From Rhexocercosporidium sp. MPI-PUGE-AT-0058 (taxonomy: Eukaryota > Ascomycota > Leotiomycetes > Helotiales), in assembly GCA_020746875.1 (NCBI GenBank), contig JAGTJL010000006.1:1054001-1118000 (forward strand): a stretch of DNA of 64,000 nucleotides, in the 5' to 3' direction. Made by a program: the position numbers and the translations under genes. Below, piece after piece: positions 13,745-24,484 of this stretch. Numbering within the stretch: position 1 is the stretch's first letter; every line of letters begins with the position of its first letter. The notes beneath the pieces are model-generated. The model worked only from the letters and a program-made list of their open reading frames with translations. It was not told the origin of the DNA and searched no databases.

Positions 13745-13762
13745 AGGTCGAGGTCGAGGTCC
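13745..13762. repeat. Short GGTCGA repeat
   Basis: Three GGTCGA units follow a CTGCA. The unit matches the array at 12.36 kb. Confidence 0.7.
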
Positions 13763-14153
13763 ATCGCCCAAGGCTTGGTACTAATGACTCCTGAGACCGG
13801 AATCGCGACCACTCACTTGGGCAGGGCAGGCAGCTTTTGTATGAAATGAGACTCGCGAGGCATTCACGACCTTGAATCAGCCTGGGGAATGAAAGTTTGA
13901 AAGTTTGAAGTACAATGGAAAAAAGTGCGTCATTCGTCTTTTACTGTACACACTCTTACCTTCGAGTGGAGTATTAGTTACAATGTGAACGAACGGACCG
14001 GTTATATCGGTTATCTCACAACCGCCAGCTCAGCTCCCCCTTCCTAGTCGTGCCACGCATACATACTCAGAATGCACCAATCCTATTATCCCTCCCTCTA
14101 TCCCCAAACTGAAATCACCTTTCCCCATAAATCCTACTTCGCCGTCGTATTGC

Positions 14154-16182
14154 TTAGCGCACAGGTGGTGCTCCCAATCCACCGCTCATACCTTGCAGCT
14201 TGTTGGCGAGTCTGGGGTACTTTTCTTGGACCTCGAGTTGTGTTCGTGTAGCCTCTGCATAGGACAAGGCATTTACAATCTCGCCCTCGGTTCTGGAGAG
14301 CTCGGCGGCTCGCTCGAAATATTTCAATGCTTCCGTGACTTTGCCTTGTTGGAGCAGGAGCTGCGCCATGGTTGCAACGGCAATGTCGCACTCGGGATCG
14401 ACTGAAATATGGTTAGCGCTTGCTCATTTCTGTACGCGATATTGACTTACTGATGAGCGCTTTCTGGCAGAGCTTCTCAGCCTCGGCGAAATCTTGCTTC
14501 CATTGGAAGAGTGCGAGGGCTTTGTTGATGAGAGGGAGGACGTTCATGCCCAAAGGCTTTGTTTGCTTCTCCATTTCAACTGCTGTATCGAACTTCTCGA
14601 TGGCTTCTTGGTACTTTTGCTGATCCAACAACAGTTCTCCGTAGTAATTGTACACATCCGGAACCTTATCGAAGTTCTTGATGCACCGGCGGAACGTAGC
14701 CATCGACGAAGCGATGGATCCCATCTTATATTGTGTGACACCAAGTTGAATATGTGAGAAGATGAAGTCTCTGTCCAGGTCGATCGACTTTTGGTAATCT
14801 TTGGCGGCATCTCCAAACTCTCCAAGAATGAAGTGCAGCTGGGCACGGTGGTAGTAGATATCGGGATCGTCGTTGTTCTGTTCCATGGCCTTCTCAAAGT
14901 CCTCAGCTGCAAGATCCTTCTCACCTGCATCGTGTTAGTCAAAATCAAGTCAAACAACCATTCTTCATACCTAGCTCCAGGTGCATGCTGGCACGCTTGA
15001 TGAAACTTTGTGTCAATGCAGGTTGCAAATCAACACTCTTGGTCAAATCAGCCAACGCCTCCCTATTCTCTCCACGAAGATATCTGAATGTTCCACGCAT
15101 GTTGTACGCAAATGCCTCGTTATCTCCAAGTTCACCGAGCTCCAACGCCTTATCGAAAGCAGCTGCGGCTTCCTCATATCCATCCCCAGTCTTCTTCTCC
15201 ATTGCTCGTAGACCCTGTTGAAGTTGTCCAATTCCAGTACCTTCCTCGATTTCGGCATCCAATTCCAACCCAGCTGGTGGGGGTCGAGCTCGGAAACTTT
15301 GGAGGTAATTTGTGACAAAGGTTGGGCTGGGAAGTCGCTTCTCCTTGCTTGCTAAGATCGCCTTACCCTTGGCCTCTGCGACCTTCTTGAGCAGACGTTC
15401 AACAGCTTGGGCGCTGGCTTCGTTTCGGAAACCATCGATAATGCAGCTCGCTGTAAAATCGAGGAGAGCTTCGCTAAACTTATCCAGATTCTCATAAGCA
15501 TGTGCCCGTCTGTTCAAAGCCTTCACGTATTCGTTGTCGAGGTTGATAGCAGCTGTAGTATCCTCGATGACCTTCTCCCATTGCCCAAGAGCATTGTAGC
15601 ACGCAGCACGGTTGGAGTAGAAGATTGGGTCGGGCTTGCAGATGATAGCTTTGCCGTATAAATCGATGGCTTTGGTATAGTCCTTGGCTCCGTATGCGGT
15701 GTTTCCGGCAGCTTTCAGCTTCGCAGCATAGTCCTTTCGTTCCTGTTCGGAAAGGTCTCCGACGGTTGTCTCGTCCACCTCAGGGAGTTCGTCCACGGAC
15801 TCAACAGTAGGTGCCTTTGGCTTTGGCTCGACTGTGCCCTTCTCTAGATCCGCAGGCTTCTTCTCATCATCCTTCTTCCTTCTCTTCTCCTTCTTGGGCT
15901 TCTTGGGCGAGTCTCGTCCAATTGTGTTAGTTTTCTATGAAGATTCAATGTCAGCTATCTCATCGTCATCCAGGGGGCGCATCAAGATCAACATACCGAA
16001 TCAGTCAAATAATATGCAACGCCGGCTCCCGAAACAACAATTGCTACTCCAGCAATTGTGTAAACGACAGCCTTGTTCTCAGCCGCCCACGTCGATATCC
16101 GATCCCATACTGACGAGGGAGGTGTTGACGACGCGAAATCTGGGAAGGGTTTCCCCGTGGGAATTGGGCCTGGGGCAGCCAT
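14154..16182 (-). CDS. TOM70: Mitochondrial import receptor Tom70
   Basis: Tom70 sits in the mitochondrial outer membrane, receives carrier-type preproteins with Hsp70/Hsp90 and hands them to the TOM pore. Exons 15997-16182, 14971-15934, 14451-14924 and 14154-14401 join in frame to 623 residues, near the yeast length of 617. An N-terminal anchor (about residues 39-60, rich in Val, Ala, Gly) follows a short Pro/Gly-rich segment. A lysine-rich linker comes next, then TPR repeats starting near [20 protein letters not shown], the clamp TPRs that bind chaperone EEVD tails, and further TPRs to the C-terminus. Introns are 62, 46 and 49 bases. The short first exon carries only the anchor. Confidence 0.96.
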
Positions 16183-17537
16183 GTGGAAACAAATGGATTA
16201 TTAAGAGAAGATAGGGAGCAATGGGAAGAAAGAAATGACAATGACTGGGCGATGGCTGGAGATGGCAGACTCGGTGACGATGGCACGAATAGCTCCCTAC
16301 GTCTTCTTCGAAAAAGTTCCGCGATCCAAGACCCAAGCTCAGCCCGGCAGACGGCTGCTGATTCGCCTCCAAAGCCTGCTTCGAGGACCTGCTCACGCTA
16401 GTCCTAAAAGAATCAAAACTTGGCCTGAGCTCCGATCCATAATTATCTCCTGATTAACATGTCAACATTCTCGAATCATATTACCAATAATTAATATAGA
16501 GTACTTATTATATAGATAATGATAGGAGACCTGTTGGCAATAGTATTTCAAAAAAAAAATTTCAACCCCTGTTTGGGCATTCATGGCAACTTTCCATGTT
16601 GATCTACCTGAAAGCCCTCGGTAGGTTCACGACTCGGTATGATGATACTTCACCAACTAGAAGGAAACGCTTGACTCACAAGTGCTGATAGATTGGCTAT
16701 GCACATCGCCGAAGTGCATTAGCTGGCTTTTTGAATTTTGAATTTTGGTGAGACCGCGCAAAGCATAATGCGCTTCTTCACAGAGGCTGTTGAGGTGCGA
16801 GATTTTGGCATGACGGTCACAATGCAACCATCGATGAACATGGTTTTCAATTCCGCGCCATTGTTTGTTTCTATCTGGGTTTTTGTCCAACTCCGCATGG
16901 ATTTTTCATACACTTCATGTCTAAGTTCAAGCTCCAGACGATCAAAGATTCAAGATCCGGTTTCCTACCAAAGGCAATTCCTTAGACGTTGGTAATTTGT
17001 CAATCGCTGGTGTAATCCTTACAGAAAGATGAATAATCCAAGCACTTCATGAAGATCTAAGTACTGAATGATTTGTCCGCCAGCCCTGATCTCTAGTATC
17101 TCTCTGCCTTTAGTCTTGACTTGCACAGTTCAGTCTCATGTTTTACATCACCAATAGATTGAATCATTGAAGAGAACATGCATGTATTAATTTCATCTGC
17201 CTGCTAAACCTCCAAATCAAAAAGAGAAAAAAATCAAACCTCTCATCCCCTCCTCTCGTGCACAAGAGGCAAGTCCGAAAAGTCCTATGTCGAATATCGT
17301 AAAGGGGGAAAAAAGTACAGTGCGAGCGGGAACTTCATCCGTGCTGCCTGCCTAGTGCTAATCAACCGGTCCATCGATGAATCGAAATGAGCTGTATTGC
17401 AGCCGAGAGCTTGTCTCTCCTATTCCCGTTGGGCCACCTCTGCCTTGTAGCCTCCGTTATGCTGGCGATATTGTGACATGGAAAGTGTCTTGTTGTTAAC
17501 TCGCTAGAAGTACCGGAGGCTGGCTGGAGTGAGGTAC
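16183..17537. other. Intergenic upstream of TOM70
   Basis: This 1.35 kb is AT-rich around 16450-16560, with an A-run at 16551. It contains the TOM70 promoter and the 3' flank of the repeat-peptide gene. Open frames here are short and unremarkable. Confidence 0.5.
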
Positions 17538-17726
17538 CTAGCAGCGCTGGACAGTGCAGAAGGATCCGCCACCTCTTTGGATGGTGCAGAATGATCCACC
17601 GCCTCCTCGTTGAACGGTGCAGAAAGATCCGCCTCCGCGTTGGACTGTCAAGAAGGAGCCACCTCCGCGTTGGACGGTGCAGAAGGATCCGCCACCGCCG
17701 CGCTTCTGGATGATGCTTGGAGACAT
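17538..17726 (-). CDS. Tandem-repeat small peptide gene (GGGSFCTVQR repeats)
   Basis: A 62-residue protein starts MSPSIIQKR and is then made wholly of five tandem units: GGGGSFCTVQR, GGGSFLTVQR, GGGSFCTVQR, GGGGSFCTIQR and GGGSFCTVQR, ending in a lone Cys. The units differ at the DNA level mostly at third positions (Gly as GGA/GGC/GGT, Ser as TCC/TCT/TCA, Arg as CGC/CGA/AGA), while the peptide changes only at one Cys-to-Leu, one Val-to-Ile and the number of glycines. A TATA box (17867-17873) lies 141 bases upstream. There is no signal peptide or membrane segment; only the first unit follows a Lys-Arg pair. The open frame extends further upstream, but this Met after the leader is the sensible start. 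I do not recognise the family. Possibilities are a peptide precursor, a Cys-dependent metal or redox protein, or a self-assembling repeat. Confidence 0.72.
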   Translation of the reverse strand: MSPSIIQKRGGGGSFCTVQRGGGSFLTVQRGGGSFCTVQRGGGGSFCTIQRGGGSFCTVQRC

Positions 17727-19144
17727 TGTGATTGAATGTTGTGGGTCTAAAAAACTTGTTGTTGTGGTTTGTTTGAGTAGTATGTGTAGGAGTTTGTGTG
17801 TGCGTATTGTACTTGTGATGTGTTTAGGTGAAGAGAGAAGGTTGTTCCGCGAGATGAGGAAGGGGATTATATACAAATCCTGAACACTGTTTTTTGGATA
17901 CCACCTATCCATGTGTACAAAGGCACAGATTCTTCGGAGCAGTACACGGAGTAGTTGAACAAGGAGTCTCGTATTCGAGCAAATCATAGCAGTGAAGCCC
18001 TATGTTTTCGTGGTTGTTTTGATATCTTCATGGCATGTACTAGCTGCGTCGTGGCATTGTTCCTCGACCAGAATTGAGCTTGATTCGGAGGTCTTGATAA
18101 AGCAATGATGGTTTTCTTTGAAATATACCTGGATAGTCTAGAAGATTCAGAGCTGAAGTTCATGAAGTTGAAAGGGGGAGCTTAATATTGTTCTCCTAAG
18201 CGAGCCCCTTAGTATTGTCTCGCCACTAGTATTGTTCTTTTGGTGAAAGAGAAACCACCCCCTATTCGGGGATCATGCGGAAGAATTGGACTCTATATCG
18301 ATGGATTGTGTGCATTCCAGTCTTCTGTGTTAAATTGTTCGATCCCTGTTAAAGCTTGATTCTACCTCAATAGGCTTTTCTGGCCTCGCTTGAAGTCTTC
18401 CGGCTCAGATGACATGTCCAGAGCTCGACCTCGTCGAGAGTATGGCCTAGCGTATCGTAGATAATCTTTGTTATTGCGATTAGTCTGTCCGTGTATGCGG
18501 TATGTCAGGTAAGGCAAGATTTATTGATTGACGAATTCACTGGCCCGTTCCCTCAATCGGTTGTGATGCGTTCAGAAGGCGGTAAATAGACTAAACCAAA
18601 CGAACCTCGTAACATTTTAGTGGTCTTCAGTTCATTCCACGGGCACTCCTTTGCTTTTGACAATTGCCAGAATAGCAGCTGATGACCGAAGGCGCAAACC
18701 AACAGGCCTCGAGGTCCAAATATGGCCAGGACTCTATATGTAAAGATTGTCTTGAATATCAGTATGAAACTTGTCCTTGTCAGAGTTGGTATTTGGTTTT
18801 CTTCTTGCGGAGCGATAGAGGAGCGAATTGTAATACTTAGAGACCGCTGAGGATCACGACTACTTGAGAAAGTCGACTTAGATTAACTCCACAGTATAAT
18901 ATCAGAAGCAGAGCCTTACTGGCAAAGGCTCCAGGCCGAAATAGTTCTCGGTATGGTTAAAATGTTCAATGACATGAAAGTAGCAACTGCGATCTGGTGT
19001 TTACTCCGCCTAACCGAGCTTTCCCTTGATGATGTCAGCGGGAGCGGGGTTCATGTTGTGATCGTTATTCAAGGTCTACCTCTTACCTCCGTAGCAAGAG
19101 AACAGAATAATACGATATCCATTCTCTCGAAGTATAACACCAAC
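17727..19144. other. Intergenic between divergent repeat-peptide and Fe-ADH genes
   Basis: These 1.4 kb hold both promoters. Apart from the TATA box at 17867-17873, I see no repeat or RNA gene. The frame of the dehydrogenase is open back to 18953, but that extension looks like leader sequence. Confidence 0.5.
17867..17873 (-). promoter_or_regulatory. TATA box of the repeat-peptide gene
   Basis: On the minus strand this reads TATATAA, 141 bases before the ATG at 17726. The leader between them has no other ATG, so the peptide Met would be the first start codon in the transcript. Confidence 0.55.
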
Positions 19145-20476
19145 ATGGCAGCGCCAAATGAATCTTACCGTCCCGCCTTCCCACCCAATCCCAAGCCGTA
19201 CATCTCCACCGGCCTCCCCTTCCCAGAAGCATGTGCCCACCACATCACCCACACATTCCACTCATCAAAAGTCTACATCATCGTCTCAACCTCAATCAGC
19301 AAGACAGACAACTTTACACACTTGCAAAAAGCACTAGGCGAGAAGGTCGTAGGTGTGAGGAAAGGTATCAAACCTCACACCCCATGGGACGACATCGTGG
19401 AGATCGTAAATGATGTTCGGGAGAAAGGAGCTGATATCCTCGTGACTCTCGGTGCGGGATCTCTCACTGATGGAGCGAAGATCATTACCTTTGTACGTTC
19501 ACACCATAACATTTCAGAGGGCTTATGGAAGAAGTACAAGAAATCTAGACCGACTGATATGTATTTACAACAGGCACTAGCAAACTCCGTCTCAACGCTC
19601 GACGACCTCTCCAAACTCGCTTCAGAGGCGAAACCGCAGAATCCAAAACCATGCCAAATCCCCGTCATCAACATCCCAACTTCTCTCTCGGGTGGAGAAT
19701 ACTCAGCTCTCGCAGGCGGCACAGATACTCGCACTCACCATAAGGTCCTCTTCACGCACCCTTCGATGCTAGCTCATCTCGTGATCCTAGATCCAGCACT
19801 CAGTATCTCTACTCCCGAGCGGATCTGGTTGTCTACAGGTATCAGAGCTGTTGATCATTGCGTGGAGGGTTTGTGTTCGTTGGATAGCAAAGCTGGACCT
19901 GAGACGGATAAGGTTCTCGAGGCTGGATTGAGATTACTTGTTCCGAATTTGTTACGGACGAAGAAGAACTGGATTGATGAGAACGCGAGGCTGGATTCGA
20001 TGTTGGGCGTTGTGGAGTCGATGAAAGGTGTTCGATCTGGACTGCCTATGGGTGGGAGTCATGGTATTGGACATCAACTTGGTCCTCTGGGGGTTGGTCA
20101 TGGAGAGACAAGTTGTATTATGTTGCCGGCCGTGTTGAAGTACAACTCTCAACATGGAGGCGAGACAGTGATGGCTTCGCAGAAGAAAGTCTTGGATATT
20201 CTCTGGGGCGAAGATACCGTTGCGGATGTGCTGAGAAAGCAAGGACTGAAGAAAGAGAGTGCCGATGCAGGGGATGTGGTCGGTGCCATCATCTCGGAAC
20301 TAGGCATGCCTAGAACATTGAAAGAAGTAGGGGTTGGACATGAGAAACTTGATGCTTTGGCGGTCAACTGCTTGAAAGATGCATGGTTGAAGACGAATCC
20401 TGTTCCGTTGACGGAGAAGAAGCAAGTGTTGGAGATTTTGGAAATGGTGACGGGTGATGGGAATAGCCACTTGTGA
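19145..20476 (+). CDS. Iron-type alcohol dehydrogenase (maleylacetate reductase-like)
   Basis: A group III (metal-dependent) alcohol dehydrogenase that would oxidise or reduce a substrate with NAD(P)H. Exons 19145-19492 and 19574-20476 give 416 residues from MAAPNESYRPAFPP. The NAD-binding GAGSLTDGAK loop is present, as are putative metal ligands D/H210-211 (in AVDHCVEG), H279 and H283 (GGSHGIGHQLG) and H292 (GVGHGET). The order and spacing resemble the maleylacetate reductase branch, which acts in aromatic ring breakdown; the substrate cannot be read from sequence. The 81-base intron is a multiple of three and has no stop, so retaining it adds 27 residues. Splicing is preferred because it restores KIITF-ALANSVSTLDDL. 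No catabolic gene cluster surrounds it. Confidence 0.9.
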   Translation: MAAPNESYRPAFPPNPKPYISTGLPFPEACAHHITHTFHSSKVYIIVSTSISKTDNFTHLQKALGEKVVGVRKGIKPHTPWDDIVEIVNDVREKGADILVTLGAGSLTDGAKIITFVRSHHNISEGLWKKYKKSRPTDMYLQQALANSVSTLDDLSKLASEAKPQNPKPCQIPVINIPTSLSGGEYSALAGGTDTRTHHKVLFTHPSMLAHLVILDPALSISTPERIWLSTGIRAVDHCVEGLCSLDSKAGPETDKVLEAGLRLLVPNLLRTKKNWIDENARLDSMLGVVESMKGVRSGLPMGGSHGIGHQLGPLGVGHGETSCIMLPAVLKYNSQHGGETVMASQKKVLDILWGEDTVADVLRKQGLKKESADAGDVVGAIISELGMPRTLKEVGVGHEKLDALAVNCLKDAWLKTNPVPLTEKKQVLEILEMVTGDGNSHL

Positions 20477-21301
20477 GCTGAGTCGGAGGCACTTTACACT
20501 ATGATCTTAGTGCTTTACTGTATCTGTTTGTTTCTTACCCGCGTCTCCCTGGGTTCTGATCGGATGGTCGTGCGTCGTGCACCTCGATCGAGCTTGGGTG
20601 GATCTGAAAGCTCGCTACCCCTGACTGACCGTCAGGCTAGCCAGGCCACGTATATTCATTCTATCATTAAACAGGAATCTCAATATCATGAAGACCTAGG
20701 CACCGCAATTTGTATTATGTGCCAGAGATTTGGAGTGTATGTATAAAGAAGAAGAAAACACTTTCCCCGTCCATCCTTCCCCTTCGCTTAACGAATTCAG
20801 AATCTCTAACTCCGCAGACCAGCAGCAGAACGACGTGACAACCAAAAAGAGAAAGGAAAAATTGAAGCTAGATCGAGTAACCTCTCCTTACTATGCAGAT
20901 AACCGCCTCACAACAAAGTACGGAAGGAGCCGCCATGACTCTAGCCTCGAATACCCTTCAATTCAACTACATATACGCCCGGCAAATGGCAGGCAGTACA
21001 TCACACGCACCCCATCGCAGGGCAAAAGGCAGCCTGCCTAAGATAAGTGGCATTTCACTCACCTGGCCATCTATATTCATCCATAAGTACCTCCCTCTCC
21101 TCTCGTCCAACCCACCAGAAATTCCCAACCTGGAAGAGAAATTACCTCTTCAAGGCCAATCAACAAGCCAACCCTGATCCTCGAATCCAATTACCAAAAC
21201 CCAATCTCGTGGACTGTTACACTAGCGACGCCCTTCTCCAGCGTTGAAAAGAAATCTCAGTCTCTCAGACGCCCAAGGGCATACACAGGTCCTCAGGCAC
21301 G
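20477..21301. other. Intergenic, Fe-ADH to F-box gene
   Basis: This 0.8 kb contains overlapping short open frames but no recognisable protein, RNA gene or notable repeat. Confidence 0.5.
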
Positions 21302-22249
21302 ATGCCCAGCCTCGAAATGGCACTTGTTGTTGCACAAGGCTCGGAAGCAGCCACACCTCCAGGCAACGACCCTTCGTGAGTCACCTTCTCAAAACTCATT
21401 TCCCATCCCCCTAAACCTCAAACTGACTTTTTTTTTAAAAAAAGTTCCGAAACCAGGTACCCGAAACAGACTCCCAGCCTTAGTCGCCAGAACCCAAACC
21501 CCAATGTGCAGGGAACGGCACAAGGTAGTAGCAGTACCAGTAAAACGAGATGGCAAAATCTCTTTCACTCACTCCCCGATGAGATTCGTCTCAATATCAT
21601 GGCTCATCTAGTGCGTGATCCCGTCTCGCAGATCTGTCTGGGTTTGACGGCTAGACGCTGGTATGCTATCTTCCACGAGATCATAGACCAAGGGCAACTC
21701 TACGTCCATCCGGGGCGAAAATACGACATCAAGCGCTTCCCGTTCGATCTCCGCATGCAAGCCGCTGTTGACGAGAGCCATGTCCTGTATGGTTGGTGTG
21801 AGTGGGGATACATGCGTGATGCGACGTGTGTGCAGTGGCAGAGATCGCTGGGTGAGTTATTACGTGATGAGAAGACCCTCTGGGGAGATCTGTGGTATTG
21901 CGGGTTGTGCGTGAAGTATAAACCCGAGGAAGCTTTTGGTACTTTCGCCTTGGAAGAGAAAGTCGGAAAAGAGGATCCGGTGTTTTTGAACGTAGGGAAG
22001 GGGGAGGGTGGGTATCGGTCGTGGTGTAGGAGATGCCGTGCGTGTAGTCTGTTGATTGACTGGGAGGGACGGGAGGGGGTTTTTGAGGTCCATGGGAATG
22101 CTTTTGAGGATCGGGAGAGTCTGGGGTTGATTCGGGTGGGTGAGGAGGGGAGGGCGAGGGAGTTGTGGATAAAGATGATTTGCAATTGTGATGAAGATCC
22201 GGAGATCTTGGAGGCGTGGGATGAGGTGTTTGAGAAGATGGGCATTTGA
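21302..22249 (+). CDS. F-box protein
   Basis: Exons 21302-21375 and 21457-22249 join in frame to 288 residues starting MPSLEMALVVAQGSEAATPP. The intron contains a T-run followed by an A-run (21428-21443) before the CAG acceptor. An F-box motif lies at about residues 58-98 (FHSLPDEIRLNIMAHL, then CLGLTARRWYAIF). The rest has paired cysteines, WYCGLCVKYKPEEAF and WCRRCRACS, that could bind zinc. F-box proteins recruit substrates to SCF ubiquitin ligases through Skp1; the target is unknown. A later Met at 21506 is in frame and is the alternative start if the upstream exon is wrong. It faces a second F-box gene at 23627-24484. Confidence 0.78.
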
Positions 22250-23626
22250 AGGGGTGGCTTGGAGGTTGGAATTCGACCTTTGAGTAAGAGACATGGTGCT
22301 TGCAACTTGCTTCGCGCTTCAAAGCTTCTGGTTTGGGCATTGCGAAGACTTCTCTCCAGCAAAAACATTTTTTGGACTTTTAGCTTCTCAATCTTCGTGC
22401 TTGAGCGATATTTCCTCTCTCCGTAGATATGTCTTTAGGAAGCGTGGTGGGAACGAAGCCCAGCATTGGTGATAGTTATGGGCTTCTCTTATTGTACGAT
22501 AAGGTAAGAAAACTATTGCTTCAGACGATACAGTGCTCTTCCTCAAATTGAAATACTCCTTTACAGCATCACTTTCAACAACCATACAGAACGACCTCAA
22601 TCTTCTTCTAGCTGTAATTACGTAGGTAGGTAAGGCCATGCATGATTAAAAAAAACTTTGAACTCTACTGCAGGATTCCAACATTGGGATAAATGATAAA
22701 AGCAGTGGCTTGTATTCGAACATCACTTGGCGACTCGAGCAACTAAGGACTTAGGTCATGGTGACCAGAATATCCTATACTTGTGCTGTAGAATTACTTC
22801 CGCTATGGGCTTTCTTTACAGCCTGGTGTGTAGACTTGAGTGTCCAAATGCAGCTCTGTACACTATAAAAGCTGAGAATGTTGACTTGTAAGCAGTACTA
22901 AGCGCAAATCTAGATTAGAATCTTATAACAAAAAAAGGCGAATCGAACAACAAAAACAAAGGGGCCACTCTGAATTATTATTGTATTTTTCGTTGGTCTC
23001 GTAGTATCTCTATCAATTAGCTGGCCCGCAGTGCCAATGAATCTCGATCTATGTAATGACGAATCAGACGCATTTGTGCTCATGAGAATTTCTTGAAAGA
23101 CCGAATCATGAAAAAATCTCCGTCCCCGAAAAATCCAGTCATATTCCCCCACCCACATTCATCCCTCGAGACACCCCATCCATCCATGGAGAAAGCACCC
23201 CCACCCCAAAACGCCACTCGCTAATCCGAGGCAAACCCCGGAAAGACCGATTCAGAGAAAAACAGTCAAAGCCAATTGTATGTCAGATCCACACCGATAT
23301 CGCAAAAAAATCGGTACGAATTACGCACAAATTCCAGAAGAACGCCACCGCCAATATTTCCATGCCAAAGGAAAGCAGGAAAAGGAAAAAGTTCTTTACA
23401 CGCGACGCTACCGCTATTTTATGCATTGGCGAGTCATCATCGACCTCTAATGCACGTCGCTCCAGGGCCGGTCCTTCGCTAATGCCGCAAGCTCTAACCG
23501 TGAAAGTCTATCGCATTCGGGGTCCAGGTTTCAATGCGCCGCTAAAAGGAGAAAAAAAGACAGCCGTTCCAGAAATCGTAAAAGTCGGATGAACTACAAA
23601 ATGTAGGGTTTGTAGATGTCATTCAT
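22250..23626. other. Intergenic between two convergent F-box genes
   Basis: Nearly 1.4 kb lie between the 3' ends. The stretch is AT-rich around 22650-22990. I see only short frames without recognisable content. Confidence 0.5.
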
Positions 23627-24484
23627 TCATTGGGGGAGGCTGAATGAGGCATCGTCTTGGTGAACGGAGGTTGTTCTCAAGGGGTGGCGACCACAGCGAT
23701 GCGGCTTGCTGGGCTTTCCTCGATAGCAGGATTTGTGGGCGGAGCTCTCCTTGGCACGCAGGCCGAAGTTTCTCTTCATCGAGCAGTACTCCAGCTCCTT
23801 GGGCATCCAGGTCTTGATGTGCTCGTGGAGCTCGCAGCGGTACATCTTGCATTGTTTGCACTCCTGCTTGCCGACAACCTCCCAGGCAGACTCTAGCGAG
23901 TTCGGACCGACGCGGCGAGTGTTCAAGGGGATCTTGGTGCCGTGGATTGCTCGGTGGACGACGTAGAGGTTTGGTGCTGTGAGGCCGAGACAGGTGGAAT
24001 CGATCAGATCAAGGTAGCTGAAGATCTCGAGCTTGAGTTCGGTGGGTATTCCCTCGATGTTGGCGGTGGATTGGCGGACTGGGAGAAGGGATAGGCGGCG
24101 GATGATTTCGGGCGTGATCTGGAATTCCCATTCGTCTTCCTCTGGAGAGGAAGTTGCGTCGGTATCGGTGCTTGCCAGCGCATCATAGTCGGCGGCAACA
24201 GAACTTGATAGAGAGGCGGAAGGAGAGAGGGTAGGAGCCCAAGTGACAGTGTTTGTGGTGGGGGTAGGTCCCGTGACTAGTCCAGAGACATAGTGAAGGG
24301 TACGGTCGGCGCGGATTCCTTCGTAGAAGCGTTTGGATGTCAATGCCAGATTCGTAGCACTGACGTCGTCGAGATGATCAACGATCCGACCCAGGCTCTC
24401 AGAGGGGAGAATTCTAAGCGGTGTCAATACGAGGCTGAATGCTGGAGATGTCGGGGGCGGAAGGCTGGCTTACGAGAGAGACAT
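23627..24484 (-). CDS. F-box protein with two F-box-like motifs and Cys-rich tail
   Basis: An 11-base first exon (24474-24484, MSLS) joins 23627-24413 to give 265 residues. The first F-box spans about residues 5-40 (ILPSESLGRIVDHL, then LALTSKRFYEGI) and a second F-box-like motif spans about 123-160 (IPTELKLEIFSYL, then CLGLTAPNLY). Between them is a Ser/Thr- and acid-rich linker. The C-terminus is rich in Cys and His (CKQCKMYRCELHEH; CSMKRNFGLR; KSCYRG; HRCGRH), suggesting zinc binding. An in-frame Met at 24427 would avoid the tiny exon, but the spliced version gives a cleaner F-box start. Its second motif shares CLGLTA with the neighbouring F-box protein. Likely an SCF substrate adaptor; target unknown. 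Confidence 0.78.

Larger units (their letters stand above)
7784..14153. other. Long region without convincing genes, rich in short repeats
   Basis: About 6.4 kb separate the DUF3455 gene start from the end of TOM70. Many open frames of 60-180 codons occur on both strands, but none has recognisable motifs, consistent splice signals or protein-like composition. The stretch is studded with low-complexity tracts: TACTG pentamers (9921-9979, 12221-12264), GGTCGA hexamers (12353-12387, 13745-13762), CCCTA units (13244-13262), and pyrimidine runs around 8320-8540. A long non-coding transcript or an unrecognised lineage-specific gene cannot be excluded. Confidence 0.45.

Noticed and set aside
17538..17726. 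Mating pheromone precursor
   Set aside because: No signal peptide or Kex2/Ste13 spacer pattern for an alpha-type pheromone and no CAAX ending for an a-type pheromone.
17538..17987. Longer 149-residue version of the repeat peptide
   Set aside because: The extra N-terminus covers the TATA box and leader; its sequence is not protein-like. The Met at 17726 is preferred.
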